This document shows positions 13,801 to 25,000 of a stretch of 64,000 nucleotides of DNA, piece by piece. Every line of letters starts with the position of its first letter. Positions within the stretch are counted from its first letter, which is position 1. Source of the stretch: Lates calcarifer (lineage: Eukaryota; Chordata; Actinopteri; Centropomidae); assembly GCF_001640805.2 (NCBI RefSeq), contig NC_066835.1, positions 11,226,130 through 11,290,129 of the forward strand, in the 5' to 3' direction. The notes beneath the pieces were generated by a model that made no database searches, was not told where the DNA came from, and saw nothing but the letters and a program-made list of their open reading frames with translations. The translations under genes and the position numbers were made by a program.

Positions 13801-14260
13801 TTCAATCCCATGGATGATTAAGCGTGATAATTAAGGTTTTTGGACATTTTCCACAGAGGAGCAGACGTGGCAGCTGGTGACATTCATGCATTCCCAAACA
13901 CAGAGGAGGGAATTACAATGAGGCCTCCATTCATTTCAGTGATCACAAAGTCTGCTCTTGGCACCAGTTCAAAAACAGTCAAGCTGTTGTTGAAAAGGAC
14001 TATTTGTGGCATTCTTTGTTGCACTGTAGGCAATGTACCTTGATCTATTTGGGGAATTACAGAAACCATAGCCAAATATTTTGATTCTTCCAGCAGGGAT
14101 ATTAACCTCCTATTGCCCAGGAAAGCACCCATAGAGTTGATCAAATTGCTTGTTTGATATTTTGGTAAATATCTCTAACAGGCGTGACCAATAGCACTTT
14201 TATAGCCTGTCCTTTGTCAGTGTAATTAGAGTTGGACTCAATCAGGTAATTTAACTGTGA
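13800..14260. other. Quiet block, possible conserved non-coding element
   Basis: Repeat-free and open on both strands (13840-14043 + and 13884-14144 -) without any protein motif. It lies about 1.5 kb upstream of cibar1. Confidence 0.2.
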
Positions 14261-14619
14261 GATCAAAAAGTCAACATCAGAGATGTTGCAGGTGAGAGAA
14301 GCAGCCTTAAATGTTCATTTTATATAAGTGAACTAGATTTCTCTAAGAGAACCTAGGAATAATATTTATAAAAGGTCACAAAACTTGACAGAAGTTCATG
14401 CATGGCTTTGTATGGGGGATTCATAACAATAAAAACAACACTGCTGATTTAATAAGAAGTCATGGTTTCAGTTAAACACCCAAGATTTACTCTCTAAGGG
14501 GTCAAAACACTCTCAGCTTTCAAACTACAGACAACAGTCTCTGGTTTGTCAAGGTGACAAGATATCTCTTCATAGCAATAATCGCAGATGGATCTGCATC
14601 TTCACAAGCACTTCCATAT

Positions 14620-15295
14620 TGAAAAAATACTGAATAAAAGTCCTGCATTAACTTTTACTTACTGCAGTTAAGCAGGTTGGCAGTTTGATCCTGATCCTGA
14701 ACACTGAAGCTCAGTTGCTTCTGATGGTCCAGCCAGTGTCTTGCATGGTAGCCCCACTGCCATCTGTGTGTGTGCATAGATAAATGAGAGGTACAGTTTT
14801 AAAGAGCTGTGGTAACAGTGGTATATAAATGCTGACTAGTCCAGTATTATCAGCAAAATATACTTAATAGTATGAAAAATAAGAGTACAGATTATAGAAA
14901 ATGACATCTTCAAATGTGCCCTGTGTGCGTGTGTGTGTTATTGTATTTTTTAAGTGAATCGTGTGTTTTGTATATAAAATCTTAATCTGAGAAGAAACCA
15001 GCAAATATTATGTTACCTCTCTAATAAATCTGGAGTAAAAGGTACATTATTTCCCTCTTAAATCTAGAGTAACTTGAGTAGAGATGTTAGGTAGCATGCT
15101 GATTACGCTCAAATTTCGCTGGCAGTGTAAATGTCCAATGACAATAAAGATATATTCTATTCAGAAAATGAAAAACAAAAATCAAGTACAAGACCAGCAC
15201 AGAGTAGAATAGTACAGTTAAATTTACTCAAGTACGTACAGTATTTGTGTAAATCTGTACTTTATTTTACTGATTTATAGGCTTTAACGCTGAGG
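14620..15295 (+). repeat. Degenerate 'AAGTAAAAGT' teleost repeat just upstream of cibar1
   Basis: Scattered blocks fit the same family as at 8.0 kb: AATAAAAGTCCTGCATTAAC, TATCAGCAAAATATACTTAA, TTACTCAAGTACGTACAGTA and AAATCTGTACTTTATTTTAC. Interior poorly preserved; its end lies about 200 bases from the cibar1 promoter. Confidence 0.45.
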
Positions 15296-15501
15296 TAAAC
15301 ATGAAAGGTGAGGTCACCGTTGTCTTACCTTCAACTTTATGAAATAAACAGCTCAAACTCGCTTTTTTCGTTATATCAAAAGCTCTACACTACACTGAAA
15401 TTACACAATTCGCTTTAAGGAACTTGCAACTATAAGCTAGCTAAACCTCATAAAAGAGAAGAGTGCAGCGAGCACGAACAGTAGATAACAGACGACTCAA
15501 T

Positions 15502-15513
15502 TTCCCAGAATGC
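15502..15513 (+). promoter_or_regulatory. Candidate ZNF143 (SBS-type) site in cibar1 promoter
   Basis: TTCCCAGAATGC, flanked by a further ATT, matches the core of the ZNF143 / 'ACTACAATTCCC' promoter motif common at housekeeping start sites. It lies about 160 bases upstream of the start codon in a stretch without a TATA box. Confidence 0.5.
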
Positions 15514-15537
15514 ATTCCTCAAGCGGAAACGCCAGGA

Positions 15538-15551
15538 GACTCCATGGAAAC
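15538..15551 (+). promoter_or_regulatory. Candidate RFX X-box in cibar1 promoter
   Basis: GACTCCATGGAAAC resembles an RFX X-box: the right half CCATGGAAAC is good and the left half is imperfect. X-boxes commonly lie just upstream of ciliary genes, and this one is 112 bases before the cibar1 ATG. The match alone is weak; gene function and position support it. Confidence 0.4.
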
Positions 15552-15662
15552 GACAGACTGGCGTGCTAGCCTTGGAAAGCATAGTTAGCTAGTGTTAATT
15601 CTGGATGTTGATTATACCCTGCCCTGCACTGACTACGTGTAGTTTACAGGATTTCTGCAAAG

Positions 15663-15691
15663 ATGAGTCGTACTCCTGATGCAAGAGCGAG
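15663..15691 (+). CDS. cibar1: cibar1 coding exon 1
   Basis: Begins at the start ATG and encodes MSRTPDARA plus two bases of an Arg codon. It ends at a strong donor (AG|GTAAGA). The first base of exon 2 completes the Arg codon, which gives the family-typical N-terminus running into DSQTRKIQ. Confidence 0.9.
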
Positions 15692-16025
15692 GTAAGAGAT
15701 ATTCAGTACGTTAAAAATAAAGTCCTGGGTTAACGTTTTCTGCAGGGGAACTAGTGCTTTCTAAGTTAACGTTAGCGATTAGAAAAAAAAACCTCAAAAG
15801 AGCAGCGAGGATGAAGAAAACAGGGTTAGCTTTCTGTTAAATCAGTTACAGTTTACGCTTATTTATTCCCAACCTGACTTGTCTTCATCTACCACAAGCC
15901 GCTAAAATGTACTTCCGTTAATAATGCTCAAAATAACGTGCACCAGCTAACGTTACCTACTGTAAAATGTCCTTTTGTTAAACAGTAAACACTTAAAACA
16001 GCTGTTAATAAAAGAAAACTTAGCT

Positions 16026-16066
<41 letters not shown>

Positions 16067-19000
16067 ATCAACAATGATAGAATAAAAACAAAAACTGTAC
16101 ATCATATCCACAAGATATTTTGGTACATATACTGTAGGTGAAGGCAGAAAATTAATCCTCATATGTCTTATTGTACAAGATAGTAATTTTGCAATTTCTT
16201 CCCTGTTCAAATATGTAATACAAATGTACTTGTGTATCATCATTTAAACTACTAAGTACTTGAATACTGCTGTTAATGTTGTTCTTGACCCTCTCCAGGG
16301 ACAGTCAGACAAGAAAGATCCAGGAAAATATCACCAATGTGGAGAAACATTTTGGAGAGATGTGCCAACTGTTTGCCGGCTATGTCCGCAAAACAGCCAG
16401 GTTGCGAGACAAGGCAGATCTCCTGGTCCGGGAAATCAGCTTATATGCAGACACAGAGACACCAAACCTGAAGAGGGGTATGAAGCAGTACGCTGACCAC
16501 CTGGCTAAGATTCAAGACTACCGTCAAGCTGAGGTAAAACTACAGTAATTTACTTCCTGCTGTTTTAACTTCATTGATAATTTCATGTCACAGACCAAAT
16601 CTGTTGACCCTAATGTGAACTTAACTGCCTTGCAGGTGGAAAGACTTGAAGCCAAAGTCATAGAGCCATTAAAAAGCTATGGAGCTGTAGTGAAACGTAA
16701 AAGGGTAAGAATTACTGTGACCCACAGCCATGTTGACATCTACACTGGTTCCAAGTCAGCCACATGACAATGACAAAGCTTAATCCATGATCTAGGCACA
16801 ATTATTGTAAAATTAGTACAATTATTTCTCAGTGAGAAACTTGTCAGAGAATTATTTCACTGTAAATGGCAAAAATGTTAACATATATTAACTTCTGTCT
16901 CATTTGCCATTTGCCATTACTTCTCTGTTTTATCCTTCATTGTTTGTTTTAAAAGGCCTCAAAGATGGTGAAATTTTTTACCTTGCTCCCCTGGCCCTCC
17001 TCCATACATCATCCCTAACTTGTGTTTCAGTTGTATCTAAATGACTGCTTCTTTTTAGTACACATTTCAAGATTAAATGTGTTCTGGCCCATGAGGATGC
17101 AGTGATTACGTCACCCCAAAATGAGGATCAGGCCGAGCACTTTGAATCACAGACGGAAGTTGCTGTTATTTTCAGTACCACTCGCCACACGAGGGCAGTA
17201 TAGATTCAGTGATAATATCCTACTGCCAGCATCTGCCCTGCTCTCCATCATGTTTTGAACCGGATCAAAAGAATTCTACTGGTATGGAGAATATCTAGTT
17301 TCTGTTTGACATTTGGAGTGCGGCACAGGTAAAGTATCTGAAATAGATGGATGCCATGTTCCTCCTCTGCATTCGGTTGCACAAGCCCACAGTTGCAAAG
17401 TACTGTCAAAAGAGTGCCTTTGTTTTCTTGTCATATTTTATTTAAATTAAAATACTTTCAAATTGCACATTTATCAGATTTTAAAGTAGGTGCACAACAA
17501 TACATGTGATTATTCTAAGCTTGTTTTTCATCAAGTACTAAATGAATCAGTCTGCTTTGGGAATAATTGTGATTGGTCGTTTGTTGTACAGACTGTGCAA
17601 GCATGCCAAAATATAATTAAACCTGGCTTGGTTATTTGACTTTTTTCATTTTCAGTCAAAGCTGAAACAATATATCATTCAGCCCATTCCTGTTACATTA
17701 CCAACTGTTTCAGAGTAAAGATAACACAAAAATTTGCACAACAGGGTGTACTCAAGGACCTGATTGGGAAACACTGAGGTAAACCAAATACTTGTTAGGT
17801 TATGCCCTTGGTATCCACATAACTATCATTGTTTATTCCTGTAACGACTGCTACTGTGTCCTTGTGTGATTGCGCATCCATGCAGGAGGATCTGAAGACA
17901 ACTCAAAGTGCCAGAGACAGAGAGGCCAAACAGATGGCTCAGCTTGAGAGGACCAGACAGAGAAACCCCTCAGACAGGCAGATCATTGTATCCTTCCCAT
18001 GTTTTTCTTCTATTCTCTAATTCTCTAATAGTGAGTAGATAATTTTATATTAATTAGTGTTTCAACAGGAAACAGGAAAATTGAATCTATTTGGAATGTT
18101 TAGCTTATTTTTACATACTTTACTTCTTTTTACATTTACGTCCCATGTACTTGATATAATGAATTAGTTCCCAACTGCAGTGTAGTTCAGGATCCACTTG
18201 CAGAAACAGACAACAAATATTTTCATGTTGTTTCCTTGACCAAGCCTTCAGTCTCAGGTATGTCCCGTGTAATCTCTGCATCTCATCACCGCTGATGGCT
18301 GACCACAGATGACATGTAGTTCAAAATTGTGTAACAACTCCAGCAGTAACTACCAATGAATGTTTGGTTGTCAGATGCTTTGACAGCTAACTCACTCACA
18401 AACCCACAGCAGATTCTCCATGAGATGAAGGCATTCAGTCATTGTCAGGCCAGTTCTACACATCAACCTACATCACCCGTAGGACATCAAAGTACAAACA
18501 GCAGTTCATTTTTGTAGCTCCTGTGTTCGCTATTTGTGTAGTGAATGTGTTAAATTGCATGTTTGCAAAATTGCAGAAGCTATTACTTTCCCTTCCTGTA
18601 AAAGGAGCAATTATTATGTCAATATCTGAGGGGCTTTTGCCAGTAGGTGGTGCAGGTTGGACTGGAACTGCAGGTCTGGAACTGGTGATACTGCAGCTTT
18701 ACTAATGAACGATACTGGCCTGGTTTCAGGTGCTTCACATTAATGGGTCTTTTGGGTTTGTATTTTGCCAAATGCAACTTAGCTCTCACAGCAAGTAGTC
18801 ATTTTCTAATTAATTAAATCAACAAGCACAGGGGGATGCTGCTGGATTTTCAAATTCAGTGTGAAACACTGATGCTTTTCTCAAAAACCTCAGCCATAAC
18901 TTGTGTTAGGTCATGTTTTGTAGCATTTTTTGTGCTTTCCTTTGTTTTGCCAACAGGCTGAAAGTGAGCTCCAGAGAGCCACCATGGACGCCACACGGAC

Positions 19001-20298
19001 CACCAGGCAGCTGGAAGAGACCATAGACGAGTTTGAGAAGCAGAAGATCCGGGACATCAAGGTCTGATCTTTCAGTCCACATCAAATTAAGAATAAAAAT
19101 TTCTGTTGTGGGAAATATATGTCTGTTGAAACAGTTGGTGACAGTGAAGTGAAACCAGACATCTGCCCAGACCTATTAATCCTCCTTCAGTTGCTTGAAA
19201 TTATTTTTGCTTTGTCATTTCAGAACTCTTGGTCATATCTTGTAGCCACCAGGAAGTTGTGATTCATTTAAGCAGTTTCAAAGATTATTCAGTCCTGAAA
19301 TATTATACTTTTCTTTCCCCTTATAGAAAATATTTGGTGAGTTTGTGACAGTGGAGATGTCATTCCATGCCAAGGCCTTGGAGGTGTACACCTTGGCCCA
19401 CCAAAGCATTCAAAGTGTGGATGAGGAGGAGGACCTGGAGGTAGGCTCTGCTAAAGCTCAACCTGTGGCCCAGACATTTACCAGCATTACTCTCTCTGTG
19501 TATAGGGAATCTAAAGGTAAAATTATTGACCTGACAGAATCATTAGGGAGTCACTGACAAACACATGAGAAAAAGATGATTTAAATGTGATAGCTTGTAA
19601 GACTTTATGTACATGCTCTGCTGTGAACTTGATTAACCCGATGGTTATATTTAACAAGTTTAATTTATCATGGTCTTACACACCTATTACTCATCAACTC
19701 ATTGCTGATAGTCCACACCCTTCAACTGATGTGGTAACTTTGAAGTAACCTGCGGTGACTACTGCACAGTTCATAGTCATACCAGCTACTTTCTTCTGTT
19801 TACAATTTGGATTTAAAAGGTTTGCCCAACTATTTTAAGAGATTAAGCCTGTAGTGAGAAAAACAAAGGCTCGATGATATCCCACGAGTGAGGTGTCTCC
19901 TGCAGAAGACCCTGTGCTATTTTCCTCCACCCCTTGCCATGTCATCTGTGTGTCTTTGCACTGAATCATCTCCCTTCCATTCATATTGAAGCAAAACTCC
20001 TCACCCAGACACGGCTGCTTTTCAATGAGTCACAGTACAAAGCATGGGAGATTGAGTCATCTGAAAAAGGCACAATGACAGGCATGAAGATAATCCTGAT
20101 CAAGAGCCTTTGCGGAATTTATTTTCTGTATGGTGAAAACCATTGGTGTGGTTTAAATGGCAGTTTGCTGTGCGATAAGAGGCATACCTTATGAGCTGCT
20201 TTGTTTATGTGCTGATTGCAGGCCTAGTTGTTGATTTGCTGGATATTCCAGTTTGTAGGGTATTTCTTCTTTGTGTGCTTTTTCTCCTGACACTCTAG

Positions 20299-20349
<51 letters not shown>

Positions 20350-21774
20350 AAGTACCAGATTATTACCCATTATCCCTAAATTGTATATACACTATGTCAG
20401 CTGTGTGCTCATTCTGTGTACACAGCAGCCACTTTACAATCATTCCTTAAATTCATGGTTATCTAGCAATACTATCAGTGCACAGGTTATGATTAGCCAT
20501 AGGTGTGTGCAGGCATTTGTCCCATTCCCCTGTGTCTTTGTGGAAAAGTCTAGCACCTCCTACTGTCTTCGGCAGGTGTTCAGGAGTTCGCTGCACCCCC
20601 CTGACTACCAGTCACGCTTAGACATAGTGCGAGCTAATTCCAAAACCTCCCTCGATCGGACTGGGTCCTTCCTGAGTACATCAGGGACCTTACAGGTAAG
20701 ACGCAGACCCAGTACAAAAAACCTAGAATTTCCCCAGAAGATCCCACTTTCAACTAAGTTTCTGTTGTGACATTGCTTTATATCTTTGACTTTGGCAGTT
20801 GCAATTTTCATTGTGATGATGAAATTTTAAAAAAAATCCCTTCTTCCCTTTTTGAACCCAGTACTTTTCCTCATGCCAGTAGAGACTGGTGCTCGATAAC
20901 AGTGAATCTTATCAGTTCTGCCAGTGTGTATGCGCAGCATCACCCCAGCCATCTTTCAGTTTGAATTTCCACATGTCATGGCATGCCAGTAACATCATGC
21001 ATTTCCTGCTACATTCACAGTGTTACCCCAGCATCCCCAACAGTGGCACTGCACTAACTTGTGAATAGGATTACCTTGTAAAATGTCTGGTTAGCTAGTC
21101 CTCACTTTCTCACTAAATGAGGAGTATCATTTTATATATTTTTGTCTTCTCTGGGAAGGGTGTGTTCACATGTAGTATCTTCTATCTGTCTATCTTGTTA
21201 TGTTCAGATTGCAGCTCACAGGGGCAGATTTCAATTTACACCTGTCATCAGAATGTGCCTCAGAAGTATCCTGCGTCATATCTTCGAATCAAACATTGTT
21301 TCTATGATTAAGTTTGAATTTTATCTCTGATAAACTGAAATCACTTCACAAAAACACACTCACAATCAGGTACACAGCCAGAAACGTATGCGTAGTGGAT
21401 AAAGATTACACACATACCATGATATGATTCAAGAGGTATCAGTATTAATGCACATACAGAACTATAATACAAGCAATGACGAACGTAACCTGAGGATATT
21501 GGTGTCACACCTGTACCTGTATTGTCTTCACTCTTAACCACAACCCTCTAGACAAATGTTCAGGAGAAAACAGATTCCGCGCAAGCACCAATTGGCCTAA
21601 TGACTACCTGCTAAGTGTTTCAGTGGCTCAGTCACTGTTTATTGGTTGTCACAGCAACAGCGGGCCTCCAGCCGTCAGATGAGAAGAGAGGAGGAGGACG
21701 ACGAAGAGGATGAAGATGAATCCGACGAGGAGGATGACGAGGATGAAGAGGAGGACACAGATGATGAGAGTTAA
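15663..21774 (+). CDS. cibar1: CBY1-interacting BAR domain protein 1 (FAM92A), whole coding span
   Basis: Spliced from nine coding exons: 15663-15691, 16299-16533, 16636-16704, 17886-17987, 18252-18257, 18957-19061, 19327-19440, 20576-20695 and 21655-21774 (stop TAA). All introns are GT-AG and the frame stays open for 299 residues; I recall the human protein as about 289. The family has a BAR-like, mostly helical membrane-bending domain. It binds CBY1 at the transition zone and ciliary base, and a mitochondrial inner-membrane role has also been reported. Family signatures seen are NVEKHFGEMCQLFAGYVRKT (residues 24-43), TARLRDKADLLV, QLERTRQRNPSDR and RLDIVRANSK. The BAR domain covers roughly residues 10-225, followed by a Ser/Thr-rich linker and a very acidic tail. 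Exon 1 has the only upstream in-frame ATG. The identification is firm; only the microexon depends on splice-site reasoning. Confidence 0.95.
15692..16298 (+). other. cibar1 intron 1 with (TG)n microsatellite
   Basis: Intron of 607 bases with an A-run near 15783 and a perfect (TG)n tract at 16028-16065. I see no other feature in it. Confidence 0.8.
16299..16533 (+). CDS. cibar1: cibar1 coding exon 2
   Basis: Acceptor ctctccag, donor GAG|gtaaaa. Encodes residues 10-88, the first long helices of the BAR-like domain, including KTARLRDKADLLVREISLYA and the ETPNLKRGMKQYADHLAKIQ stretch. This is the most diagnostic exon for FAM92/CIBAR. Confidence 0.95.
16636..16704 (+). CDS. cibar1: cibar1 coding exon 3
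   Basis: Acceptor ccttgcag, donor AGG|gtaaga, in phase 0 at both ends. Encodes residues 89-111 (VERLEAKVIEPLKSYG and on), a conserved BAR-domain helix. Confidence 0.93.
16705..17885 (+). other. cibar1 intron 3
   Basis: Intron of 1,181 bases. It is AT-rich unique-looking sequence, and I see no exon, recognisable transposon or simple repeat in it. Confidence 0.75.
17886..17987 (+). CDS. cibar1: cibar1 coding exon 4, ends at a U12-type donor
   Basis: Acceptor catgcag. Encodes residues 112-145, including REAKQMAQLERTRQRNPSDR and ending RQII. It ends in phase 0 at GTATCCTTCC, which is a poor U2 donor but almost exactly the U12 consensus (RTATCCTTT). Confidence 0.92.
17988..18251 (+). other. U12-type (minor spliceosome) intron in cibar1, GT-AG subtype
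   Basis: A 264-base intron. Its 5' splice site GTATCCTTC matches 8 of 9 positions of the U12 consensus RTATCCTTT. The branch site TTCCTTGAC at 18232-18240 matches TTCCTTRAC fully. The branch A at 18239 lies 12 bases before the terminal AG, inside the usual U12 window. As expected for U12 introns, there is no strong polypyrimidine tract between branch site and acceptor. Excision should need U11/U12 and U4atac/U6atac snRNPs. Confidence 0.88.
18252..18257 (+). CDS. cibar1: cibar1 6-base microexon encoding Ser-Gln
   Basis: The six bases TCTCAG lie between an acceptor (cttcag) and a donor (gtatgt). They encode Ser146-Gln147 in phase 0. Without them the join reads RQII-AESEL. With them it reads RQII-SQ-AESEL, which restores the SQ that I recall as conserved in vertebrate FAM92A. 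The acceptor sits 12 bases downstream of the branch-point adenosine of a perfect U12 branch site. No cDNA is available here, so the call rests on splice signals and protein fit. Confidence 0.8.
18258..18956 (+). other. cibar1 intron between microexon and exon 6
   Basis: Intron of 699 bases with an ordinary U2 donor (gtatgt) and acceptor (ccaacag). An open frame at 18442-18705 has no family features and I treat it as chance. Confidence 0.75.
18957..19061 (+). CDS. cibar1: cibar1 coding exon 6
   Basis: Acceptor gccaacag, donor AAG|gtctga, phase 0. Encodes residues 148-182, AESELQRATMDATRTTRQLE and on, followed by EETIDEFEKQKIRDIK. Heptad-like spacing fits the last long helix of the BAR domain. 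Confidence 0.93.
19327..19440 (+). CDS. cibar1: cibar1 coding exon 7
   Basis: Acceptor cttatag, donor GAG|gtaggc, phase 0. Encodes residues 183-220, including FGEFVTVEMSFHAKALEVYT and ending DEEEDLE. This is the C-terminal part of the BAR-like fold. Confidence 0.93.
19441..20575 (+). other. cibar1 intron 7 with (TA)n microsatellite
   Basis: Intron of 1,135 bases holding a (TA)n tract at about 20303-20344. No other feature is supported. Confidence 0.75.
20576..20695 (+). CDS. cibar1: cibar1 coding exon 8
   Basis: Acceptor ttcggcag, donor CAG|gtaaga, phase 0. Encodes residues 221-260, including PPDYQSRLDIVRANSKTSLD and then a Ser/Thr/Gly-rich linker. The RLDIVRANSK block is a family signature. 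Confidence 0.93.
20696..21654 (+). other. cibar1 intron 8
   Basis: Intron of 959 bases, AT-rich, with no recognisable repeat or coding signal. Confidence 0.75.
21655..21774 (+). CDS. cibar1: cibar1 last coding exon, acidic C-terminal tail
   Basis: Acceptor ttgtcacag. An alternative AG six bases downstream (21661) would drop two Gln. Encodes residues 261-299 and stops at TAA 21772-21774. From about residue 272 nearly every residue is Asp or Glu, carried by a GAN-type purine-rich tract. The mammalian tail is also acidic but less uniform, so the length of this run is probably lineage-specific. Confidence 0.9.
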   Translation, partial: QQRASSRQMRREEEDDEEDEDESDEEDDEDEEEDTDDES

Positions 21775-22090
21775 ATAAATGTACGAAACAGAAAGGATAT
21801 CAAAAGATGTATTAACTTTTTTTTTTGGTTTTTTTTTTTGTTTTTTTTTTTTACTGTTGTAAACAAAGTGGTGTCATTGCCAAAATCACCTCACTCACAG
21901 GTGGTCTGAGCAGTATTGTAGTGGTGCTGTCCTGTAGTTGTGCGATGCTTTGTAAAAGAGCACGTTGATCTTTACTACCATTTGTGTTTGAAATTCCAGC
22001 ATTTGCTGTATTTTTATATCACGCACAAAGCCAAAATGTGCATTATATGGTCACTTGTCTTTATGAATAAAAAAAAACATTTTTTTTATG
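21775..22090 (+). promoter_or_regulatory. cibar1 3' UTR and polyadenylation signal
   Basis: Follows the stop codon. A broken poly-T tract lies at about 21820-21852, and a canonical AATAAA followed by an A-run is at 22066-22071. An earlier AATAAA overlaps the stop region (21774-21779) but is too close to the stop to be the likely main signal. Confidence 0.55.
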
Positions 22091-25000
22091 CTTCACATTG
22101 TTCCAGTGAATCACTGTTCTATAATAAGTACATGGTGTACCCTCAGTTGCTTTGCATAAAAATGCCAGCAGAGACGTTGATTGTTATTTTAGAAATTGTT
22201 CGGAGTGTGAATCAGTCTAAGTGACAGTAGTTACGTGACAACTGCAGTTGAAAGTGACTCATCTCTTCCACAGACATGCAAAAGTGGTACAAATGAAGTT
22301 GGAGACATTTTGCACAGCACTGTCTGTGCTTATCAGAACGTACATACATGTGTGTGTGTGTTTGTGTGACAGGAGACATGTTTCTGTATGTGCATATGGC
22401 ATTTTATAAAGCCAATGCTGTGCATGTGTGTTACAGAATGTGTTGTCTGTCACAGAGGAGGCTGCTGCCACTGTGTCAGCTGATGGCTCCTATGTCTGTC
22501 TTGCATGAGTCACTCGACGCATTTATCATTCCTCAGCTGCCCGTGTCACGATGAATACTTTGCTGCTCCTGGACTTGTACCCACAGACACATACATATCA
22601 TCAGGTTTATATCTTAACAATATATGTACAGTTCCATTCATGCATAAACAAATTCATGGGAGTTGTCGTGCAAGCAACAACAACAGTTTCTTTCTTCTTC
22701 TTTTTTTTGATATAATAACTATGAGGGTTACCAAAACCTCCCCTACAGCAACACTGATTATCTCAGCGACTCTGTGTGATAAAAGGTGCGTAGGCGGTGT
22801 GTCATCAGCCCTCTGCACAACAGCACCTTAATGCATATAAAGGTTAATGTGTATGCAAACAGTCACGCAAACACGCACTCAGGTACCAGTTTGACTTTGG
22901 TGTACTGTGGATCTGAATGGCCTGTGTTGCAATGAGTCATCACCTATAAAGTGTGTGTTTGTGCGAGCGAGTGAGTCAGAGAGCTTTTCCAATCGCAGAT
23001 AAACCCGAAGGCTCCACTCCCTGATCACAGGGTAGAAGAATGGACGGTGACTGGCGAGAGAAAAGGGGCCTGAAAGAATCAAAGAGGAAGAGACGTGAAA
23101 GCCAAGTGGTAAAAAAGAAAGACCAGACTTCGTGTTAGCCAAGAGCCGAAGGTACAAAGCGAGGCAAGAGGTGGTTATGACTCATTGACTTTTAAAAACA
23201 AAAGCTGAAAAACAAACTGGGATACCCATGCAAGGAACCAGATGTGAAGAGAAGAGAGGGGGGTGGGGGACAGTTGAAAGAGGTCAGTTGTAACCCCGAG
23301 TCCTCAGTCTGACTCGTTGCCCCTCGGGTTCACGTCACTCCTATCAAATCAAACACTCCCGGCACACGTCACCCTCATGCAGCTGCTTTTATTCACAGTA
23401 ACATTCCCTTTCCCTCGAGCTGTGTGCCACTGATCTTATTTTGCCAAAAGCATACTCATGTGCCACAGGTTCTTTTTGTTCTCTAAACATCAAACTAAAC
23501 TGCTAGTGTCTTCCATATTCACCAATAAAAGAAACCTTACCGTCCCCACAGTGACTTATCTATTAAATAAATAATGCTTTTTCCAAAGTTTGAGAAAACC
23601 TTTCCTTTGAATTGCCGTGCCTCAGCTCCTGGGGTTATTCATTTCCCCTAAGCCGCCACCAGAGGGCGATGTTTAAAAGTTTTCTCACCTGAACTGTATA
23701 ATTTAGGAAACTGTGATATGGAGACATTGTGTTCTTTTCCAACCTGTGTGTGTTTCACCTCCTATCAGTTACCTCTCAAGAGAAGCAGACTGATTGCATT
23801 TTGAAAACCACAAAACTGAGCTTTGAACTGTGGGACAAAAACATCCGGAAACACACTGTATTTTTAGCATTTCAAACTCAACTGTACGACTGAATAAATA
23901 AACTTTGGTCTCCACCTTCATGACAGTGCAGTCTTGGCAAACAATAGCACATAAAAACGCAACCAAGCCATGCAGGGTTTGCAGAGTCTTTTTGATCCAT
24001 ACTTGGCATTCACCGAATCAGTGCCAGTGTTCTGTATCTGCTCTGGCAGTTCAGCACTGCAAAACAGGTGGGGATTTAATATTCCACCTTAGAGGCTGAC
24101 ACAGATTTAGGGGTTATGTCTTTTATGTACAAACCTGAACATATTTTCCTCCTCCTACGGCATTCTCCTGTGAGAATCTATAAGGGAGTGTGATTCATAG
24201 GTCAAATATAATGGAATCAGTATCTGTGGCGCAGGACCCTATGATTGTCTCTCCTATAGATCTGCAAACAAAGAGGTAAGGATTCCCTCCTTTCCCCTAC
24301 TGACTCACCCGCAGTCATCCCCAGTGACGAGCGTGCCTCTGTGTGTTTGAATGAAGGAGAAGAGGCGTGAAAAGCGAGTGTGTTATTTGTATGTGTGTCA
24401 GTATAACTCCTCGATCCTATTTGTGCAGGCGTGTTTTAGCCAGAGGAAACACTGCGTTTGTACATGTGTGTGTGCAAACGTCTATGGAAGTACAGTATAT
24501 ACATACGTGGATATATATACGTGCATGTGTGCCACGCAGTCCTACAGTACAGTTGTTTGGAATATTAAATACAGTGCCGTGCTGGCGGCTGTTATAAAAT
24601 CGAGAGGCAGCATAGCCGGAGTGTGACTCACGCACTGACTCACTGACAGCGCTGCCATTGCGTGTGTATGTTTCTGTGTGAGTGTGTGTGTGTATGTGTG
24701 TGTGTCTCACACTCTGTGGTTCCTCTTGTAGAGTCGCTATGTGTTTCTGGTGTTCTAAGAACCCTGCCACATTCCCTGGATTTCACACCAGCAAACAAGG
24801 TTACATACATGTGCATATGAGCAAAGGTGTGTCACTTCATCTCTATAACAGCATGTGTGTTGCAAGAGATCCACACACTGTACTGATTGCTGCCAGCAGA
24901 TTCAATTTAACAGATCAACAAATAAATTATCTGATAAGGAAACAACGATTATAGAAACTACTCCGTGCAGACACAGAACATGGGAAAAAGTAATAAGAGG

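Noticed and set aside
13840..14144. Open frames on both strands
   Set aside because: Short, without motifs, and open in both directions; more likely non-coding sequence.
17829..18020. Open frame starting upstream of cibar1 exon 4 and running past its end
   Set aside because: Includes intronic sequence at both ends; only 17886-17987 is coding.
18257..18956. Reading directly from cibar1 exon 4 to exon 6 without the microexon
   Set aside because: Keeps frame but drops the Ser-Gln and leaves the U12 donor without a matching branch site and acceptor.
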